Source of the DNA: Zygophlyctis sp. KS116
Taxonomy: Eukaryota; Chytridiomycota
Assembly (NCBI GenBank): GCA_054661495.1
Contig: BAAFSQ010000174.1
Coordinates: forward strand, 1-20,878
Length of the DNA: 20,878 nt
Reading direction: 5' to 3'
The notes under the pieces are model-generated. The model was not told the origin of the DNA and did no database searches. It saw only the letters and a list, made by a program, of their open reading frames with translations. This document shows positions 17,613 to 20,878 of the stretch, one piece after another (positions within the stretch are counted from its first letter, which is position 1; every line of letters starts with the position of its first letter). The position numbers and the translations under genes were made by a program.

Positions 17613-18139
17613 CAGTTTTTAGCTGGAATCAGAATTTCATTTTTCCTAAAGTAATGAATTGTCCATGGCGGATTATAGATTGCTAGTATATAATTTCCTT
17701 CAATTTCCACGGAATTTTGTTGAGCAATTTCTCTCAACTCTTGTAATTTTGACTGAACCAAATCTTCTGATCTTGGATTTCCATTAAAAGTAATAACTAG
17801 AAAATCCTGTTCTGGAATTTCCAATATTTCAACATTTGAATCATTTGGTTTTGGCAATTGATCCATTTTTAAACAACTCGGTAATACAAAATCCATTGTT
17901 TGCTCTGATTGAACCATTGTTTCCAATACTGGAGCGGTCATTGAAATATATTTAGATTGATCATTCCCTCCAAAGATGTATCTTGCAAGCGGTCTAAATC
18001 CATAACCTCTCGGACTTTCTATGCTATTAGTAGATCTAATCCTGATCTGAGGAGCATATCGCCGCAATTGAGCAGATTCGATTGTTTTCAAGAGAGTAAA
18101 TTTAGGAGTTTCTTCAGTTATCCATCCGAATAGAGACAT
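17609..18139 (-). CDS. SOUL-family haem-binding protein, 176 aa
   Basis: This is a single exon starting at ATG 18139 (MSLFGWITEETPKFTLLKTI). SOUL/HEBP proteins bind haem or porphyrins in the cytosol, chloroplast or mitochondria. The family pattern is plain: ESAQLRRYAPQIRIRS, the core GFRPLARYIFGGNDQSKYIS with MTAPVLE, DFVLPSCLKMDQLPKPND, VEILEIPEQDFLVITFNGN, and the end YNPPWTIHYFRKNEI. Length is near the family norm. There is no targeting signal, so a cytosolic location is likely. Its stop (17609-17611) shares bases with the nucleoside hydrolase stop (17610-17612). It is divergent from the phospholipase C gene across a 90-bp gap. Confidence 0.92.
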   Translation of the reverse strand: MSLFGWITEETPKFTLLKTIESAQLRRYAPQIRIRSTNSIESPRGYGFRPLARYIFGGNDQSKYISMTAPVLETMVQSEQTMDFVLPSCLKMDQLPKPNDSNVEILEIPEQDFLVITFNGNPRSEDLVQSKLQELREIAQQNSVEIEGNYILAIYNPPWTIHYFRKNEILIPAKNC

Positions 18140-18229
18140 TTTATAACTTGTACTTTAGTATCAGTGCAACTACAATACAATTTAGTTCTAGTCCAAGGTT
18201 TGACCGACGGCTCAAAACGTCCCATAGTC

Positions 18230-20736
18230 ATGAATAGTTTGCCAGATCTATCCAGCATCATTACGGAAAATGTAAGAATATCCCCAATATTCTTTCCAGA
18301 AACCCCATCGCCCGGCAGCGCAAGAGAACCGGACAATGGAATTATTTATACACTGACACAAGGAATGAAAATGACAAAAATTCCAAATAAGTCGACTTCA
18401 AGGCCGAAAATTAGATTTATAAAGGTGGATTTAGAGCCTCTTCAGATTGATTTTGAGTCTAAAAATGGTTCTAAAGGTATTCTATAATTCTACTTATGAT
18501 CATAGTGGATTTTGACTCTATAAAGGAAATTAGATTAGGACCTAATACAAGAGCTTTTGAATCTCACGATAGAGTTCCGCTACATGATTGCGCATTCTCG
18601 GTGATTTATGTTGATAAAGGGAAATACAAGATTTTAAATTTAGGTAATTTTACTAGTCTAAATCAAGTTGCGCCATCTCAAGAAGCATGTGTAAATTGGG
18701 TTTTTGGTCTAACAATGCTTTTCGTTCAGTCTTTGAATGATGATCCTGCACAAGTACATTTGACAATGTCGGGATTTCTAAAGAAAATGTGGTTAAAAGT
18801 GGATTTGAAAAATTCTGGATATTTGTGTTTTGATGATGTGACTCTATTAATGAGAAAGTTGAATATTAATTTATCAAGATTAGAAGTCAAATCAACTTTC
18901 AAGGTAAGAAATATGAATTTAGAAAGTATAGAATGCAAATATTACAACTTTAGATACTTTAAGTTTTGATTCTTTTGAAAGATACTACAGGAATTTGGCC
19001 TTTAGACCGGAAATTTCAGAATTATTTCAGAAAATTGCAGTTTTAAATGGTTCTGGGATTACGTTTGAAGAGTTTCGTCTCTTTGTGAGAGATTATCAAA
19101 AAGTCAATTGGTCAGAAGATAGAATTCATGAAGTTTTTACAAAGTATTCACAAGATAAAGATTTAAATTTAATGGACATGAATCATTTCACGGCTTTCTT
19201 ACTATCAGCAAATAATTCAATCTTTAAAAAAGAACACTCTATTGTATATCAAAATATGGATTTACCATTATCAAGTTATTATATAAATACATCTCATAAC
19301 ACATATTTATTAGGAGATCAAATTGCTGGTGAAAGTTCGGTTGAAGGTTATATTCGGGCTTTACAACAAGGATGTCGATGTATTGAATGTAAGATTGAAG
19401 GAAAAGGTTGAAATATAGTGGATTGTTGGGATGGTGTGAATGGAATGCCGGTTGTTTATCACGGTCATACATTGTATTTAGTCTCTTGCTAATATTAGAA
19501 CAAATAAGATTTCCTTTAAAGAGGTAATTGAAGCAATTGCAAAATATGCTTTTGCTGCTTCTAGTTATCCACTTGTACTATCATTAGAAGTACATTGCTC
19601 CATAGAACAACAAAATATCATGGCTAGTTTATTCCATTCAGTTTTTTCAGATTCATTAGTATTGGCACGAAAAGATGATGCAGAAAATGTATTACCGTCC
19701 CCAGAATCTTTAAAGGGTAAAATTATTTTAAAAGGAAAGGTAGCTGCTACATCTCCTCCTAGTTCAGACTCTGAAATTGCAAACCAGAAACTTAAATCTG
19801 AAAAGTGTTTGGGAAGGTCTTTATCTTTTAATCCAGTTCTAAAATCAGAAAATAGTCAAACAAAGAGTATTCGCAAAGTTTCTGGTTCCCGTTTAACCAG
19901 CCAAATTGTATATTGTAAAAAAATCCATTTCCCCGGATTTCCACTTAACGGTATAATACTAAATTAACAGTTTAGATCACAAATTTTATCATATGTTTTC
20001 CTTTTCTGAAAAGCGATCGAATTATCTAATTTTTAAAAATCCTGCTGACTATATGAAGTATAACAAGAATTTTCTGACACGCGTATATCCAGCAGGTATC
20101 AGAATTACATCTTCAAACTTTAACCCATTACCTCATTGGATGATAGGATGTCAATTAGTAGCCCAGAATTTTCAAACATTTGGTAATTTTTGTATTTTAT
20201 TATAATACTAGATAAACCGCTTCAAATCAATTATGCTCTATTTTCAGGCAATGGTCATTGTGGATACATTCTCAAACCTTTTCTTGAATCCCAAAACCCA
20301 AATCCAGCAAAATTACGATTAAAGGTTTAATACATACTATATAACATTTCTAGATCATATCAGGGCAGCAACTTCCAAAACCAAAAGATAGCAATTCAGC
20401 CTCGATTGTTGATCCGAGTATCGATGTTGAAATAATTGGTCGCCCGATTGATTGCGCAAAGTTTAGAACAAGATCTATATATAATAACGGTACTTTGTAT
20501 GTCTTTATCTTAAAGGATTTAATCCAGTTTGGATGGAAGAATTTGAATTTACGATTTCTCAAATGGAATTATCGTTTTTACGCTTTACTGTTCTCGACTT
20601 GACACAGCATATTTGTAGCTATACTATTCATTTACCGAATTTAATGCAGGGATACCGACATGTACCCCTTTATAACTGGAAAGGAAATTTGGCTAGATTT
20701 TCTACTTTGTTTGTATATATCAGCATTTTCAAATAA
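18230..20736 (+). CDS. PLC1: Phosphoinositide-specific phospholipase C, delta type, 9 exons, 761 aa
   Basis: Exons are 18230-18476, 18506-18903, 18932-19388, 19419-19473, 19499-19950, 19976-20182, 20212-20324, 20354-20489 and 20516-20736. The eight introns are 29, 28, 30, 25, 25, 29, 29 and 26 nt, and the frame is kept throughout. The enzyme cleaves PIP2 to IP3 and diacylglycerol. Domains in order: PH (about residues 35-160, LTQGMKMTKIPNKS; EACVNWVFGL), EF-hand region, catalytic X, Y and C2. X has both catalytic histidines and the calcium ligands: YINTSHNTYLLGDQ, CIELDCWDG, VVYHGHTLTN, LVLSLEVHCS. Y shows FSFSEKRSNYL, FLTRVYPAGIRITSSNFNP and GCQLVAQNFQTF. C2 has GNGHCGYILKPFL, NNGFNPVWMEEFEF and LMQGYRHVPLYNW. 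The X-Y linker is Ser/Lys-rich. No SH2 or RA domains are present. Confidence 0.95.
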
Positions 20737-20878
20737 TCGGACGAAATGATTCTTAGTAAACCTCTAAGTCGTTTTAATATTGAGCCACTCGCAATCTTTA
20801 CTTAGAACTTTCAATCAATACCAATGGATAATCAAACACTTCAAGTATTCAACATCTACATTATTCAAGATGTGCAAT
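20737..20878 (+). other. Right edge: intergenic, with a possible start of the next gene
   Basis: Nothing is certain after the phospholipase stop. A plus-strand ATG at 20824 opens 18 codons to the window edge (MDNQTLQVFNIYIIQDVQ) and could be the first exon of another gene. It is too short to judge. Confidence 0.2.

Noticed and set aside
1-20878. CRISPR arrays, rRNA genes or tRNA genes
   Set aside because: No regularly spaced repeats and no rRNA or tRNA signatures were seen on either strand, and the gene structure is eukaryotic.

Overview
The window is a compact, AT-rich nuclear segment from a eukaryote. Thirteen genes can be read with fair to high confidence, on both strands, with intergenic gaps often under 100 bp and two convergent gene pairs that overlap. 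Reading frames and family conservation place 27 introns in eight genes. All are 23-32 nt (hand-counted mean about 27), begin with GT, and end in TAG (20), AAG (6) or CAG (1). All three standard stop codons behave as stops. The NPC2/PG-PI transfer protein is fungal in style, the PLC is delta-type, the Crinkler-type protein is of the kind common in early-diverging fungi and oomycetes, and the cilium-associated IQCH family is present. Together these suggest a flagellated (zoosporic) unicellular lineage near the base of the fungi. This placement is an inference; nothing here proves the taxon.

Layout. 1-770: a BED-like zinc-finger fragment and gene-poor DNA. 770-2611: an unknown protein and a single-pass membrane protein (both minus), then a secreted ML-domain lipid-transfer protein (plus), whose shared promoter carries back-to-back TATA boxes. 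2601-6422: an 11-exon IQCH homologue of about 1,184 aa (minus). 6609-7427: a DNAJC9-type J protein. 7719-10982: an inserted cassette with an intronless Crinkler-type nuclease gene (minus) and an intronless protein kinase gene (plus), bracketed by direct repeats of about 430 bp copied from the DNAJC9/zinc-finger gene junction. 11397-13731: a C2H2 zinc-finger gene and the tRNA m2G10 methyltransferase TRM11. 13760-15646: an F-box/LRR protein. 15988-17612: the Fe-S scaffold ISCU/Isu1, divergent from a nucleoside hydrolase. 17609-18139: a SOUL haem-binding protein. 18230-20736: a nine-exon delta-type phospholipase C. The last 140 bp may hold the start of one more gene.

Most genes are unrelated housekeeping functions packed tightly together. 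The exception is the Crinkler/kinase cassette. It has no introns, uses more G/C-ending codons, contains partial duplicates of itself, and sits between duplicated host sequence. It is the best candidate here for a mobile or effector-type two-gene system.
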